DNA from: Candidatus Omnitrophota bacterium
Lineage (GTDB): Bacteria; Omnitrophota; Gorgyraeia; Duberdicusellales; 4484-171
Direction: 5' to 3'
Assembly: GCA_016939345.1 (NCBI GenBank)
Contig: JAFGHG010000077.1
Coordinates: 1-19,770, forward strand
DNA: 19,770 nucleotides
Made by a program: the position numbers and the translations under genes. Positions 1 to 7,688 of the stretch are shown piece by piece (the stretch's first letter is position 1; each line of letters begins with the position of its first letter). The notes under the pieces were generated by a model. It searched no databases, was not told where the DNA came from, and saw only the letters and a program-made list of their open reading frames with translations.

Positions 1-548
1 CCCAAAAATCCAGGCAGCGACTAAGTTCCCAATATGTTCTTTCTCAGCTTTTAGAGATTCTAATCCAGCTTATATCACCGATATTATCTTTTACCGCCGA
101 AGAGGCGTATCTTGCATGGGATGGGCTTGGCGGCAAAAAAGCTTCTATTTTCCTGACAGAGTTTGATCCAAAAAAAACCGAAAGCTGGTTAGACCGTGAA
201 TTGCTTAAGAAATGGTCAAAGATACTGGATTTCCGCGTATCTGTACTTAAAGAAATCGAGAAAAAAAGAGAAGAAGGGACTATTGGAAGCTCTCTTGATG
301 CTGAAATAGAAATAACATGTTCTAAAGAACAATTTAGCTGTCTTGACTCAATTTCCCATACCTTGAAGGAGATTTTTATAGTTTCGGATGTAAAACTCAA
401 AGAAGGTCCCAAAGATATCAAGGTCAACAGAGCCAATGGCGCTAAATGTCCGCGCTGCTGGAATTGGAGTCAGAATCCGCAAGATTTTGAACAATTTAAA
501 GGGATTTGCCCTAAATGCATTAATTCATTAAAGGAGGCAAGGAGATGA
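1..548 (+). CDS. ileS: Isoleucyl-tRNA synthetase, C-terminal part (5' truncated by the window edge)
   Basis: Only the last ~182 codons are present; the open frame begins at base 3 and runs without a stop to TGA at 546-548. IleS charges tRNA-Ile with isoleucine in the cytoplasm. The visible part starts in the anticodon-binding helical domain, recognisable from SSQYVLSQLLEIL, ISPILSFTAEEAY and the acidic segment with EFD/KKTESWL. It ends in the small C-terminal zinc-binding module, with CPRCWNW and CPKC supplying four cysteines (the FPG/IleRS zinc finger). This ending is typical of complete bacterial IleRS, so the 3' end looks intact. The stop overlaps the next start in an ATGA arrangement, suggesting translational coupling. 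An internal ATG at 201 is not the real start, because conserved sequence continues upstream of it. Confidence 0.95.
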   Translation, partial: QKSRQRLSSQYVLSQLLEILIQLISPILSFTAEEAYLAWDGLGGKKASIFLTEFDPKKTESWLDRELLKKWSKILDFRVSVLKEIEKKREEGTIGSSLDAEIEITCSKEQFSCLDSISHTLKEIFIVSDVKLKEGPKDIKVNRANGAKCPRCWNWSQNPQDFEQFKGICPKCINSLKEARR

Positions 549-1003
549 AAAAAACAATGATAAAAAAAACATCGCAGGATAAAACCAATAAGAAGAACAA
601 GTCGAATAATATAAAAAAACGTTTCTCAAAAAAAGAACTAGAATTCTATAAAGAGAAGCTCTTGAATCTTAAAGATGATATAATGAACCAGATCAGTGAT
701 ATGGCCAAAGAAACTTTCATGAAGACCCAAAAGGAGATGTCTGGCGATATGTCAGGTTACGGCCTTCATATAGCAGACGCAGCAAGCGACAACTACGAAA
801 GAGATTTCAGTTTGGACCTTGTTTCCAGTGAACGCAAAATCGTTCTTGAGATTGATGCAGCACTAAAAAGGGTCGAGGACGGGACATATGGTGTTTGCTT
901 GAAGTCGGGCAAGCCTATCTCAAAGGCCCGCTTAAACGCCATACCTTACGCTAAATACAGCCGCAAATGCCAGGAAGAGATCGAGAAAGAGAAAAAAACC
1001 TGA
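545..1003 (+). CDS. DksA/TraR-family protein with a degenerate zinc finger
   Basis: 152 aa. Proteins of this family bind RNA polymerase through the secondary channel and tune transcription, for example with ppGpp in proteobacteria. Visible here are a lysine-rich N-terminal tail (residues 1-27), a helical hairpin (28-110) whose tip region reads HIADAASDNYERDF (compare the acidic D-x-A tip of the family), and the C-terminal finger with YGVC, SGKPI, ARL and IPYAKYS. Of the four canonical cysteines only the outer two remain (C118 and C142); the inner two are serines (S121 and S139). Zinc binding is therefore doubtful, as in known cysteine-poor DksA paralogues. A strong AAGGAGG lies at 531-537, seven bases before the ATG, which overlaps the ileS stop. 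Position between ileS and lspA resembles the arrangement in several PVC-related and other phyla. Exact role is inferred from the family. Confidence 0.88.
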   Translation: MKKTMIKKTSQDKTNKKNKSNNIKKRFSKKELEFYKEKLLNLKDDIMNQISDMAKETFMKTQKEMSGDMSGYGLHIADAASDNYERDFSLDLVSSERKIVLEIDAALKRVEDGTYGVCLKSGKPISKARLNAIPYAKYSRKCQEEIEKEKKT

Positions 1004-1006
1004 TGT

Positions 1007-1471
1007 ATGGTGTTGACTTTTATTGTTGCAGCTGTTGTTTTTCTGTCAGATTTTATAATCAAATCTCAGCTAAACCAATATACTCCTGCTGATTCCTACC
1101 CGGTTATTAAAAATATTTTTCACATAACCCTTGTCCATAATACTGGTGCGGCATTCGGCATTTTCTCCGGATATACTTTACCCTTGGTATTCATAGGATT
1201 AGTTTTCACCTTTCTTTTTTTGTTTTATGTTAACAAAGAAATTAACAAGACCTCTCTGTTTTGCTTATCCTGCGGTTTAATCTTAGGTGGTGCGCTTAAT
1301 AATCTCTACGATAGAATAAGCCTTGGTTATGTTGTAGATTATTTAGATTTTCGCATATGGCCGGTTTTCAATCTTTCTGATACTTGTATCAGCATAGGTG
1401 CTGTATTTTTATCATATTATCTGCTTAAACAAAAACCTTCAGATGATAAAAGAACAAAAAACAGAAATTGA
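1007..1471 (+). CDS. lspA: Lipoprotein signal peptidase (signal peptidase II)
   Basis: 154 aa, the usual length for LspA, an inner-membrane aspartyl protease that removes signal peptides from diacylglyceryl-modified prolipoproteins. Four hydrophobic segments are visible (about 3-20, 57-75, 84-100 and 120-140). Family signatures are present: HNTGAAFG (44-51), GGALNNLYDR (94-103), VVDYLDF (109-115) and PVFNLSDTCI (119-128). The two catalytic aspartates are D111 and D125. The start at 1007 lies three bases after the dksA-like stop. An ATG at 1003 touches that stop but is in another frame. The 3' end overlaps the rluD start by 29 bases. Its presence implies a lipoprotein pathway; no lipoprotein is encoded nearby with certainty. 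Confidence 0.95.
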   Translation: MVLTFIVAAVVFLSDFIIKSQLNQYTPADSYPVIKNIFHITLVHNTGAAFGIFSGYTLPLVFIGLVFTFLFLFYVNKEINKTSLFCLSCGLILGGALNNLYDRISLGYVVDYLDFRIWPVFNLSDTCISIGAVFLSYYLLKQKPSDDKRTKNRN

Positions 1472-2348
1472 AGTAAGCGATGATTATTCAGGGCTAAGGC
1501 TGGATAAAGCCTTAATAAGAGAGTTTTCTACTATATCAAGAGAAAAGATCCAAAAAATAATACTTAAGGGCATGGTTACTGTAGATAAAAAAAGGAGAAA
1601 GCCTGCATACCCTTTAAAAAAAGGCCAGTTAATCGAAATACAGTTTGAGCCGGAAAAAAATGAGTTGAAGCATTTTGACTTTAAGGTTAATATTATCTTT
1701 GAGGACGATTATATTATTGTAGTAGATAAGCCTTCAGGCCTTTCTGTTCACGGCCCTAATTACGAATATCAAAAGACTTTAGTTGCTGCTCTTTTGTCGA
1801 TGAAAAGAGAGCTTTGGGTTGCAGATACCCTTCGTCCGGGAGTAGTCCACAGGCTTGATAAAGATACTACAGGCCTGATGGTTTTAGCAAAAAATAAAAA
1901 AGCATATGAAAGCCTGGTTAGGCAGTTCAAAGACAGAACGGTTTCCAAAGAGTACAGGGCTGTTTGCCATGGCCAGATAGAACATGACTCTTTAAGCCTG
2001 GAGCTGCCTTTGGCCCGTGACAGAAGAAACCCCCTAAAAATGAAGGTCAGCTTTTTTCAGGCTAAACAAGCTCAGACCCGTATAAATGTATTGAAAAGAT
2101 TCAAAACATCAACATATTTAAGCATAAAGATTTTGACCGGAAGAATGCATCAGATCAGGGTCCACTTACGGTTTATAGGACATCCAATTCTTGGTGATAA
2201 GAAATACGGTCTCAGGGACAAAGAAAAACACTTATATCTTCATGCGCATAAATTAAGTTTTATTCATCCCAAGGATAATAAGCTTATTGAGTTCAGTTCC
2301 TGTCTGCCTGATTATTTTTCTGGATATTTAAAAAAAGAAGATGTTTAA
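1443..2348 (+). CDS. rluD: RluD-type 23S rRNA pseudouridine synthase
   Basis: 301 aa from the chosen ATG at 1443. An S4 RNA-binding domain spans about residues 10-70 (SGLRLDKALI, SREKIQKII). The RluA/RluD catalytic domain follows from about 85, with VVDKPSGLSVHG (93-104), the catalytic motif HRLDKDTTG (136-144, catalytic D139), KEYRAVCHG, and GRMHQIRVHL with GHPILGDKKYG near the C-terminus. The family isomerises uridine to pseudouridine in 23S rRNA; the closest resemblance is RluD, but RluC-like target choice cannot be excluded from sequence alone. An upstream in-frame ATG at 1398 would add 15 residues lying wholly inside lspA and without family similarity, so 1443 is preferred. The last 8 bases overlap aroA. 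Confidence 0.92.
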   Translation: MIKEQKTEIEVSDDYSGLRLDKALIREFSTISREKIQKIILKGMVTVDKKRRKPAYPLKKGQLIEIQFEPEKNELKHFDFKVNIIFEDDYIIVVDKPSGLSVHGPNYEYQKTLVAALLSMKRELWVADTLRPGVVHRLDKDTTGLMVLAKNKKAYESLVRQFKDRTVSKEYRAVCHGQIEHDSLSLELPLARDRRNPLKMKVSFFQAKQAQTRINVLKRFKTSTYLSIKILTGRMHQIRVHLRFIGHPILGDKKYGLRDKEKHLYLHAHKLSFIHPKDNKLIEFSSCLPDYFSGYLKKEDV

Positions 2349-3681
2349 GATAGAACCACTTCGTTCAATTAGAAAAACAATCAAAATACCGGGTGATAAA
2401 TCCATATCTCACAGGGCCTTGATGCTTTCATCAATAGCTGTAGGCCGAACAAGAATAAAGTCACTTCTTCGTTGCGACGATACTCTGGCCACCTTAAATT
2501 GCCTAAAGAATCTCGGCTTGGAGGTTAAAGAAGAAAAAAATGGAAATATAACAATCAAGGGCAACGGCCTGTATTTTAAAAAAAAATCGCCTGTATATAT
2601 TGATGCATGTGAATCAGGAACCACTATCAGAATACTGAGCGGCCTGCTGGTCGGTCAAAGGTTTCCTGTTTGTCTTAACGCGGCTCCTTCTTTGCGCCGT
2701 CGCCCGATGTCCAGGATCATAACACCTTTAAGGCAGATGGGCGCTGATATCAAAGGTTCTTTTTTTTATGGAAAATCAAAAGGAGACTCGACCTATGCGC
2801 CCTTGGTAATACAACCGGTAAAAACTCTTTCGGGCATAGAATATCAGATGCCTGTTGCCAGCGCTCAGCTTAAATCAGCTCTTCTTTTGGCTGGTTTGTA
2901 TGCCAAAGGCAAAACAACAGTAATTGAGCCATTCACGTCACGTGACCATACTGAGCGTATGCTGAGGCTGTTTGGCGCCGATTTAGAGATTTCAGGTAAT
3001 TCTTTATCCATAACCAGTTCGGGTTTGTCATCACCCGAAGAGATAACCATACCAGGAGATTTTTCTTCTGCTGCTTTTCTGATTGTTTTAGGGTTGATTA
3101 CGGTTCAAAGCAGTCTAGTCTTAAAAAATATAAATATAAATCCAAGCCGCTGCGGCTTGCTGAACGTTCTTAAAAGAATGGGTGCAAAAATAGAAATTTT
3201 GAACAAAAATGCGGGCTTTGAACCTTATGCTGACATAAAAATCGAAAGCTCTTCACTTAAAGCAACTTCGGTTAAAGCCGATGAAATCCCTTTGCTTATA
3301 GATGAGATCCCAATACTTTGCGTGGCAGCGGCTTTCGCTAAAGGTAAAACTGAAATAGAAGGGGTGAAAGAGCTTTACATCAAAGAATCAAACAGGGTAA
3401 AGGCTTTGCTTGACAATCTAATCCCCTGTGGCGTAGAAATAGAGGAGATAAACAGCAAAAAGAATAATTCGAAGATCATAATCAAAGGCAGTGGCAATTT
3501 TAGGCCGATAGACTTTAAAAGTTGTGCTGATCACCGTATAGCGATGAGTATGATTGTTTTTGCCTTAGCTTTAGGATCTTCCAGCAGGATAGATGATATA
3601 AATTGCATAGATAAGTCATTTCCTGATTTTATTAAAACAATCCGCTCTTTATATCTAAAAAATGAAGATAATACATTTTAG
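2341..3681 (+). CDS. aroA: 3-phosphoshikimate 1-carboxyvinyltransferase (EPSP synthase)
   Basis: 446 aa. Transfers the enolpyruvyl group of PEP to shikimate-3-phosphate, the sixth step of the shikimate pathway to aromatic amino acids. Substrate-binding signatures are complete: GDKSISHRAL (18-27, K20, S21 and R25), ESGTTIRILSGLL (91-103), SLRRRPM (117-123), ASAQLKSALL (173-182), GDFSSAAF (239-246), DEIPILCVAAAF (321-332), KESNRV (348-353) and CADHRIAMS (395-403). Length is normal for the family. The start overlaps the rluD stop by 8 bases and the end overlaps the next gene by 20, so it sits inside a co-transcribed block. No other aro genes are present in the window. Confidence 0.95.
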   Translation: MFKIEPLRSIRKTIKIPGDKSISHRALMLSSIAVGRTRIKSLLRCDDTLATLNCLKNLGLEVKEEKNGNITIKGNGLYFKKKSPVYIDACESGTTIRILSGLLVGQRFPVCLNAAPSLRRRPMSRIITPLRQMGADIKGSFFYGKSKGDSTYAPLVIQPVKTLSGIEYQMPVASAQLKSALLLAGLYAKGKTTVIEPFTSRDHTERMLRLFGADLEISGNSLSITSSGLSSPEEITIPGDFSSAAFLIVLGLITVQSSLVLKNININPSRCGLLNVLKRMGAKIEILNKNAGFEPYADIKIESSSLKATSVKADEIPLLIDEIPILCVAAAFAKGKTEIEGVKELYIKESNRVKALLDNLIPCGVEIEEINSKKNNSKIIIKGSGNFRPIDFKSCADHRIAMSMIVFALALGSSSRIDDINCIDKSFPDFIKTIRSLYLKNEDNTF

Positions 3682-4414
3682 CTTTAAAAAATCAAGGCAT
3701 TGGGGTATGATCAGCGATGATTTGATAATTTTCTTGAAAAAACCTCCATATGGGAAAATCGAACTGTCCTCGAATACGATACCGCTGAATTCAGTTAAAT
3801 ACCTAGCCCCGGCTACACCCACAAAAATTATACTCTGCGGACTAAATTATATTGACCACGCTCTAGAACTAAAAATGAAACCACCCCAAGAGCCAGTCAT
3901 CTTTTTAAAACCTCCTTCGGCTTTAATAGCCAATCAGCAAAATATTTTGCATCCTGCAGGAGTCAAAAGACTTGATTATGAAGCTGAGCTGGCAGTGGTT
4001 ATAAGAAAAAAAGCAAAAAACATAAAACCACGGGAAGTAAATAAGTTTATACTGGGCTATACTTGTCTAAATGACGTTACGGCCAGAGATATTCAAAAAA
4101 AGGACGGCCAATGGACCAGAGCAAAATCATTCGATACCTTTTGCCCTGTCGGTCCCTGGTGCGAAACATCTCTAGACCCTTCAGATTTAAGAATCCGCTC
4201 TTATTTAAATGGAAAGCTGATGCAGGATTCCCGGACAAATAACTTTATTTTTCCTGTCGATTTTCTTGTATCTTTCATCTCTAAGATAATGACCCTTTAT
4301 CCCGGAGATGTTATTTCTACCGGAACCCCAAAAGGCGTATCCAAAATGAAACCAAAGGACAGAATAGAAATTAATATTCAGGGAATAGGCTCCTTGGTTA
4401 ATAATGTCCTTTAA
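3662..4414 (+). CDS. Fumarylacetoacetate hydrolase (FAH) family protein
   Basis: 250 aa. The FAH superfamily contains hydrolases, decarboxylases and isomerases acting on 2-oxo or 1,3-dicarbonyl acids. Visible features are GLNYIDHALEL (60-70, candidate catalytic His66), FLKPPSALI (81-89), the metal-binding set E107, E109 and D138 (in LDYEAEL and CLNDVTARDIQ), KSFDTFCPVGPW (155-166) and STGTPKGV near the C-terminus. The pattern fits the FAHD1/YcgM/HpcE-type subgroup (acylpyruvase, oxaloacetate decarboxylase or hydroxyheptadienedioate isomerase), but the substrate cannot be told from sequence. It starts 20 bases inside aroA, with no clear ribosome-binding site, suggesting coupling. There is no catabolic cluster around it, so a housekeeping or metabolite-repair role is as likely as a degradative one. 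Confidence 0.85.
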   Translation: MKIIHFSFKKSRHWGMISDDLIIFLKKPPYGKIELSSNTIPLNSVKYLAPATPTKIILCGLNYIDHALELKMKPPQEPVIFLKPPSALIANQQNILHPAGVKRLDYEAELAVVIRKKAKNIKPREVNKFILGYTCLNDVTARDIQKKDGQWTRAKSFDTFCPVGPWCETSLDPSDLRIRSYLNGKLMQDSRTNNFIFPVDFLVSFISKIMTLYPGDVISTGTPKGVSKMKPKDRIEINIQGIGSLVNNVL

Positions 4415-4431
4415 TTTTCATTTTATTCAAT

Positions 4432-4437
4432 TATAAT
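4432..4437 (+). promoter_or_regulatory. Possible -10 element before yjbQ
   Basis: A perfect TATAAT lies in the 41-base gap between the FAH-family stop and the yjbQ start, followed by an AGGG ribosome-binding site at 4446-4449, six bases before the ATG. No convincing TTGACA-like -35 box is found at normal spacing, and the implied leader would be only about a dozen bases. A promoter is possible; the gene could equally be read from upstream. Confidence 0.3.
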
Positions 4438-4455
4438 ATTTACACAGGGCCATAT

Positions 4456-4872
4456 ATGAAATCTTTTACTGATTATCTTGTATTTAACACCAAAAAGAAG
4501 ATTGAGCTAATAAACATTACTAACGAAATTTCTAAATTAATCATAAAGAGCGCAATCCAGGAAGGCCTTTGCCTTGTCAATGCCATGCATATTACTGCCT
4601 CTGTTTTTATCAATGATGAAGAAGATGGCCTTAAATTTGATTTTCTAGAATGGCTGGAGAGCCTTGCTCCTGAAGACATCAATAACTATAGGCATAATTT
4701 AACTGGCGAAGATAATGCCCATGCTCATATTAAGCGCACTCTTATGGGCAGAGAGGTGGTTGTGGCTGTAACTAAAGGGAAGCTAGATTTAGGACCCTGG
4801 GAACAAATATTCTATGGTGAGTTTGACGGCAAAAGACCTAAAAAAGTCCTTGTCAAGGTAATAGGCCAATAA
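4456..4872 (+). CDS. yjbQ: YjbQ/UPF0047 family protein
   Basis: 138 aa, the full length of this widespread single-domain family. Conserved features are MHITASVFIND (44-54, His45), NAHAHIKRTLMG (87-98, His89 and His91), the glycine-rich GKLDLGPWEQIFYGEFDG (108-125) and KRPKKV (126-131). Family members form trimers and bind a metal through the histidines. E. coli YjbQ has been reported to have weak thiamine-phosphate synthase activity, but the physiological role of the family is unsettled. An AGGG element six bases before the ATG supports this start. The next gene begins five bases after the stop. Confidence 0.9.
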   Translation: MKSFTDYLVFNTKKKIELINITNEISKLIIKSAIQEGLCLVNAMHITASVFINDEEDGLKFDFLEWLESLAPEDINNYRHNLTGEDNAHAHIKRTLMGREVVVAVTKGKLDLGPWEQIFYGEFDGKRPKKVLVKVIGQ

Positions 4873-4877
4873 GATTA

Positions 4878-5252
4878 ATGAAATCCATATTCAAAGCAGT
4901 TCTTTTACTTTGGTTTTTGATATTTTTTTCAAATTCGTCATACGCTTATCGGCCGGTAAATATAACTGCTGAGGCTGATTTAGACCAAAAAACCATTTTC
5001 ATTTCTGTCCAAACTCAAACTAACACTCCTCATAAAAATTATATCCGGCGGATTGCACTTTATCTCGAGAAAAAACCGCCCTTGGTAAAAAATTTTTTCT
5101 TCCAAAAAAGAGGATATTACCAGCAAACGACCTTCGCTAATATTGATTTTAAAAACCTTGAAAATATAACCGTAAAAGCCTATGTCCATACCGGCGGCTC
5201 ATTGGAAAGGACTTTTAAGATAGATGATATTCTTAAAAAAGAAAACCCTTGA
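4878..5252 (+). CDS. Small exported protein, unknown function (desulfoferrodoxin-like fold suspected)
   Basis: 124 aa. Residues 1-23 form a clear signal peptide (MKS start, hydrophobic core AVLLLWFLIFF, cleavage predicted after SYA), so the mature protein of about 100 residues should be periplasmic or exported. The mature part is beta-rich. It contains TPHKNYIRRIALYLEKK (50-66), which resembles the HxxHYIEWIEL region of the desulfoferrodoxin/superoxide reductase beta-sandwich, and ends with ITVKAYVHTGGSLERTFKI. The C-terminal CxxH metal motif of superoxide reductases is absent, and only H52 and H104 are available, so superoxide reductase activity is not supported. It lies between yjbQ and a diguanylate cyclase with short gaps. 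Resemblance is by eye only; function unknown. Confidence 0.7.
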   Translation: MKSIFKAVLLLWFLIFFSNSSYAYRPVNITAEADLDQKTIFISVQTQTNTPHKNYIRRIALYLEKKPPLVKNFFFQKRGYYQQTTFANIDFKNLENITVKAYVHTGGSLERTFKIDDILKKENP

Positions 5253-5258
5253 TCTAGG

Positions 5259-6470
5259 ATGTTTTTGAAAATGCCTTTGAACTTAGACTTGATTTTTTTG
5301 CTGATAAGCGCAGCAATTCTAATTTTAATAGTTACTAAGCTGGTAAGGGTATTAATCCGCCTTAAGATTTTAACCCGCCAGAATGAAAAATTGCGCCAAG
5401 AGCTTGATATCCAGTCCCATAGTCTAAGCTCATTTAAAGAAAACACTTTTCAGGAAGAAAACCGCTTGAGATCGATGCTGGTGGTTATTTCTGATCTGGC
5501 AAAAGAATTGAATACTGAGCTTGATGAGGAGAAAGTCATAAAATTTATGGCAGAAAAACTGCGAAATCTCTTAGGTGTTGAAAAATGCGCGATACTGACG
5601 CTTTTCACCAAAAGCAAAAACTTAAAAAATATCTATTCTTTTGGCTATTCTATTGATAAACTTGACAGTTTATCTCAAAACCTCAATGAGGACAAAGGTT
5701 TTGTAACCTGGGTTTATAAAAATCATAAGCCTATATCACAGTATGATCTAGAACATGATGACCGTCTTATCGGGTTGTCCCGTTTGAACCCCGTGCCGAT
5801 CTTTTTTTGCCAGCCTTTGTTATTCGGCAAAGAACTTGTAGGTATTATTATAATTGACAGGATACACAGAAAGCTTTCCCGCACCGAAATACTAAGGATT
5901 TTTTCTTCCTTCTCAAATTTCGGTGCTATTGCAATAAATAATGCCAGACTGATGCAGGTATTCCATGAGCGTTCGATTAAAGATGGCCTCACAGGCCTTT
6001 ATAATCATACATATTTTTACCGGCTGCTGGAAGATCAGTTCCAATTTCACCAAAAAGAAAACACGCCATTTTCTTTAGCCATGCTTGACATAGATGATTT
6101 TAAAAAACTTAACGATACCTGCGGTCATCTGTCGGGCGATTTCATACTTAAAGAGGTTTCTGATATTTTAAGAAATAAGATTAAGGATTACGGATTCGCT
6201 GCCCGCTATGGCGGAGAAGAGTTTACTTTATTGATAATAGGGAAAAACAAAAATCAGGCACTCAGCATAGTTGAGGATATACGAAAGACAATAGCTGGCC
6301 GGGATTTCTCCTTTAATGAATTAAATTTAAAAGCAACAGTAAGCATAGGCTTGTCCGATTATGATCCTAATCTGCAAAAAGAAATAAAACTAGATCAGAT
6401 AATAGAATCTGCAGATAATTTTTTATACTCGGCTAAAAACAGCGGCAAAAATAAGATCTGTATTGATTAG
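5259..6470 (+). CDS. Membrane-anchored GAF-GGDEF diguanylate cyclase
   Basis: 403 aa. One transmembrane helix (about 9-29) leads into a coiled coil (30-72), a GAF-type sensor domain (about 75-235, with VEKCAILTL, WVYKNHKPI and PLLFGKELVGIIIID) and a C-terminal GGDEF domain (240-403). The cyclase domain has KDGLTGLYNH (241-250), metal-site aspartates in LDIDDFKKLND (276-286), the active-site loop RYGGEEF (316-322) and TVSIGLS. It should make c-di-GMP from two GTP. At the canonical inhibitory-site position (309-312) it reads KDYG instead of RxxD, so classical product inhibition is unlikely. An AGG directly abuts the ATG at 5259; the ATG at 5271 is a plausible alternative. It lies 26 bases before pilT in a locus that also encodes PilZ proteins, suggesting pilus control. 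Confidence 0.92.
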   Translation: MFLKMPLNLDLIFLLISAAILILIVTKLVRVLIRLKILTRQNEKLRQELDIQSHSLSSFKENTFQEENRLRSMLVVISDLAKELNTELDEEKVIKFMAEKLRNLLGVEKCAILTLFTKSKNLKNIYSFGYSIDKLDSLSQNLNEDKGFVTWVYKNHKPISQYDLEHDDRLIGLSRLNPVPIFFCQPLLFGKELVGIIIIDRIHRKLSRTEILRIFSSFSNFGAIAINNARLMQVFHERSIKDGLTGLYNHTYFYRLLEDQFQFHQKENTPFSLAMLDIDDFKKLNDTCGHLSGDFILKEVSDILRNKIKDYGFAARYGGEEFTLLIIGKNKNQALSIVEDIRKTIAGRDFSFNELNLKATVSIGLSDYDPNLQKEIKLDQIIESADNFLYSAKNSGKNKICID

Positions 6471-6496
6471 TCATCAATTTATAAAAAGGAGTTTTT

Positions 6497-7570
6497 ATGG
6501 AGATAATCGATCTCTTGCAAGTCTCAGAAGAACGAAAAGCCTCAGATCTGATACTTACAGTCGGAGTGCCTCCGGTTTTAAGGATTGACAAAAGGATTGT
6601 CCAGACCAATATGGAAATATTATCTCAAGAAGAGGTCAAGAGACTGATATTTTCCCTTCTAAATAAAGACCAAATAGAAAAATTTGAAAAAGACAGGGAA
6701 TTGAATTTTGCCTATTCAGCCCCTGGAATAGCTCGTTTTCGTTCTAATCTTTTTTACCAGCGTAACAGCATAGCAGCAGCTTTGCGCAGGATTCCCTTCG
6801 AAATAGCTTCCCTGGAACAATTAAAACTTCCTGTAGAACCACTAAAAAAATTAGCAAATTTAAAAAGCGGGCTGGTTATTATAAGCGGACCTGTGGGCAG
6901 CGGTAAATCAACAACCCTGGCTGCTATGGTAGAATATATTAACACCGAAAAGGAAACCCACATCATTACGATAGAAGACCCTATTGAATATTTATTCAGA
7001 CATAAAAAAAGCGTAATAGAACAAAGAGAGATACCTTCAGATACGCATAGCTTTCCTACAGCTTTAAAAAACGTCATGCGACAGAATCCTGATGTAGTTT
7101 TGATCGGAGAGATGAGAGACAGAGAAACTGTTGAAACTTCTATTTCTGCGGCAGAAACCGGAGCACTTGTTTTGGCAACTTTGCATGCGCCAAGCGCCTC
7201 AGAAGTAATAAACAGGATTATTGATTTTTTTCCGGCCCAGCACCAACCCCAGATAAGGGCTCAGCTATCTTCAACTTTGGCCGGTGTCATATCGCAAGTT
7301 TTAATACCTGTTCCTACACAGAAAGGGCTTGTTGTGGCCTGCGAAGTATTGCTTGCATTGCCCAGTGTCAGGACAATAATCCGGGAAGGTAATACTCACC
7401 AGCTTCAGAATGTAATAGAAACCAGCTCAAAATACGGCATGCAAAGCATGGACCAGGTTCTTCTTGAGTTACACCGCCAAAAATTAATCTCAAACGAAGA
7501 TCTTATCTATCATATACATGACCGGGAAAGAGATGAGATTAAACAGATAATCTTTGATGAAATCTTTTAA
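6497..7570 (+). CDS. pilT: Type IV pilus retraction ATPase PilT
   Basis: 357 aa, the normal PilT length. PilT is a hexameric cytoplasmic ATPase that depolymerises the pilus for twitching and retraction. Domains: N-terminal PAS-like domain (1-110) with KASDLILTVGVPPVLRI, then the RecA-like core with Walker A GPVGSGKSTT (131-140), Asp box TIEDPIEY (158-165), Walker B VLIGEMRDRET (201-211, E205), His box ATLHAPSASE (227-236) and the AIRNL-equivalent SVRTIIREGNTHQ (290-302). Walker A has V133 where PilT proteins usually have threonine, a mild change outside the catalytic lysine and serine. AAGGAG at 6486-6491 is a good ribosome-binding site. It is preceded by the diguanylate cyclase and followed by an AT-rich gap, so the two may form one transcription unit. 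Confidence 0.96.
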   Translation: MEIIDLLQVSEERKASDLILTVGVPPVLRIDKRIVQTNMEILSQEEVKRLIFSLLNKDQIEKFEKDRELNFAYSAPGIARFRSNLFYQRNSIAAALRRIPFEIASLEQLKLPVEPLKKLANLKSGLVIISGPVGSGKSTTLAAMVEYINTEKETHIITIEDPIEYLFRHKKSVIEQREIPSDTHSFPTALKNVMRQNPDVVLIGEMRDRETVETSISAAETGALVLATLHAPSASEVINRIIDFFPAQHQPQIRAQLSSTLAGVISQVLIPVPTQKGLVVACEVLLALPSVRTIIREGNTHQLQNVIETSSKYGMQSMDQVLLELHRQKLISNEDLIYHIHDRERDEIKQIIFDEIF

Positions 7571-7688
7571 ATTTAGCATTTTTTATCTTTTTTAATCATT
7601 TCTTTAATCCTTTTAAAATATAATAAAAATATTCAATTATTTTTAAAGATTTAAACTAGACTTTAATTAATATAAATGTTAAATTTAA
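7571..7688 (+). other. AT-rich intergenic spacer between pilT and the minor pilin genes
   Basis: This 118-base gap is almost entirely A and T. It contains TATAAT at 7619-7624 and TATAAA at 7671-7676, but neither has a recognisable -35 box at 16-18 bases, and such strings arise easily in AT-rich sequence. No hairpin with a GC stem and T-run is visible, so there is no convincing terminator for pilT. It may hold a promoter for the pilin genes; the sequence does not settle this. Confidence 0.35.

Noticed and set aside
44..436. Open frame on the minus strand opposite ileS
   Set aside because: The + strand frame has clear IleS motifs, including the zinc cysteines; the minus frame has no recognisable domain and is a shadow. 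The same applies to the other minus-strand frames across the window.
1398..1442. Upstream ATG extending the RluD-type protein by 15 residues
   Set aside because: The extra residues lie inside lspA and match nothing in the family; ATG 1443 gives a normal N-terminus.
3662..4414. Assigning a specific aromatic-degradation function to the FAH-family protein
   Set aside because: The family is functionally diverse and no catabolic genes accompany it.
4878..5252. Calling the exported protein a superoxide reductase
   Set aside because: The C-terminal CxxH motif and most histidine ligands are absent; only a local resemblance remains.
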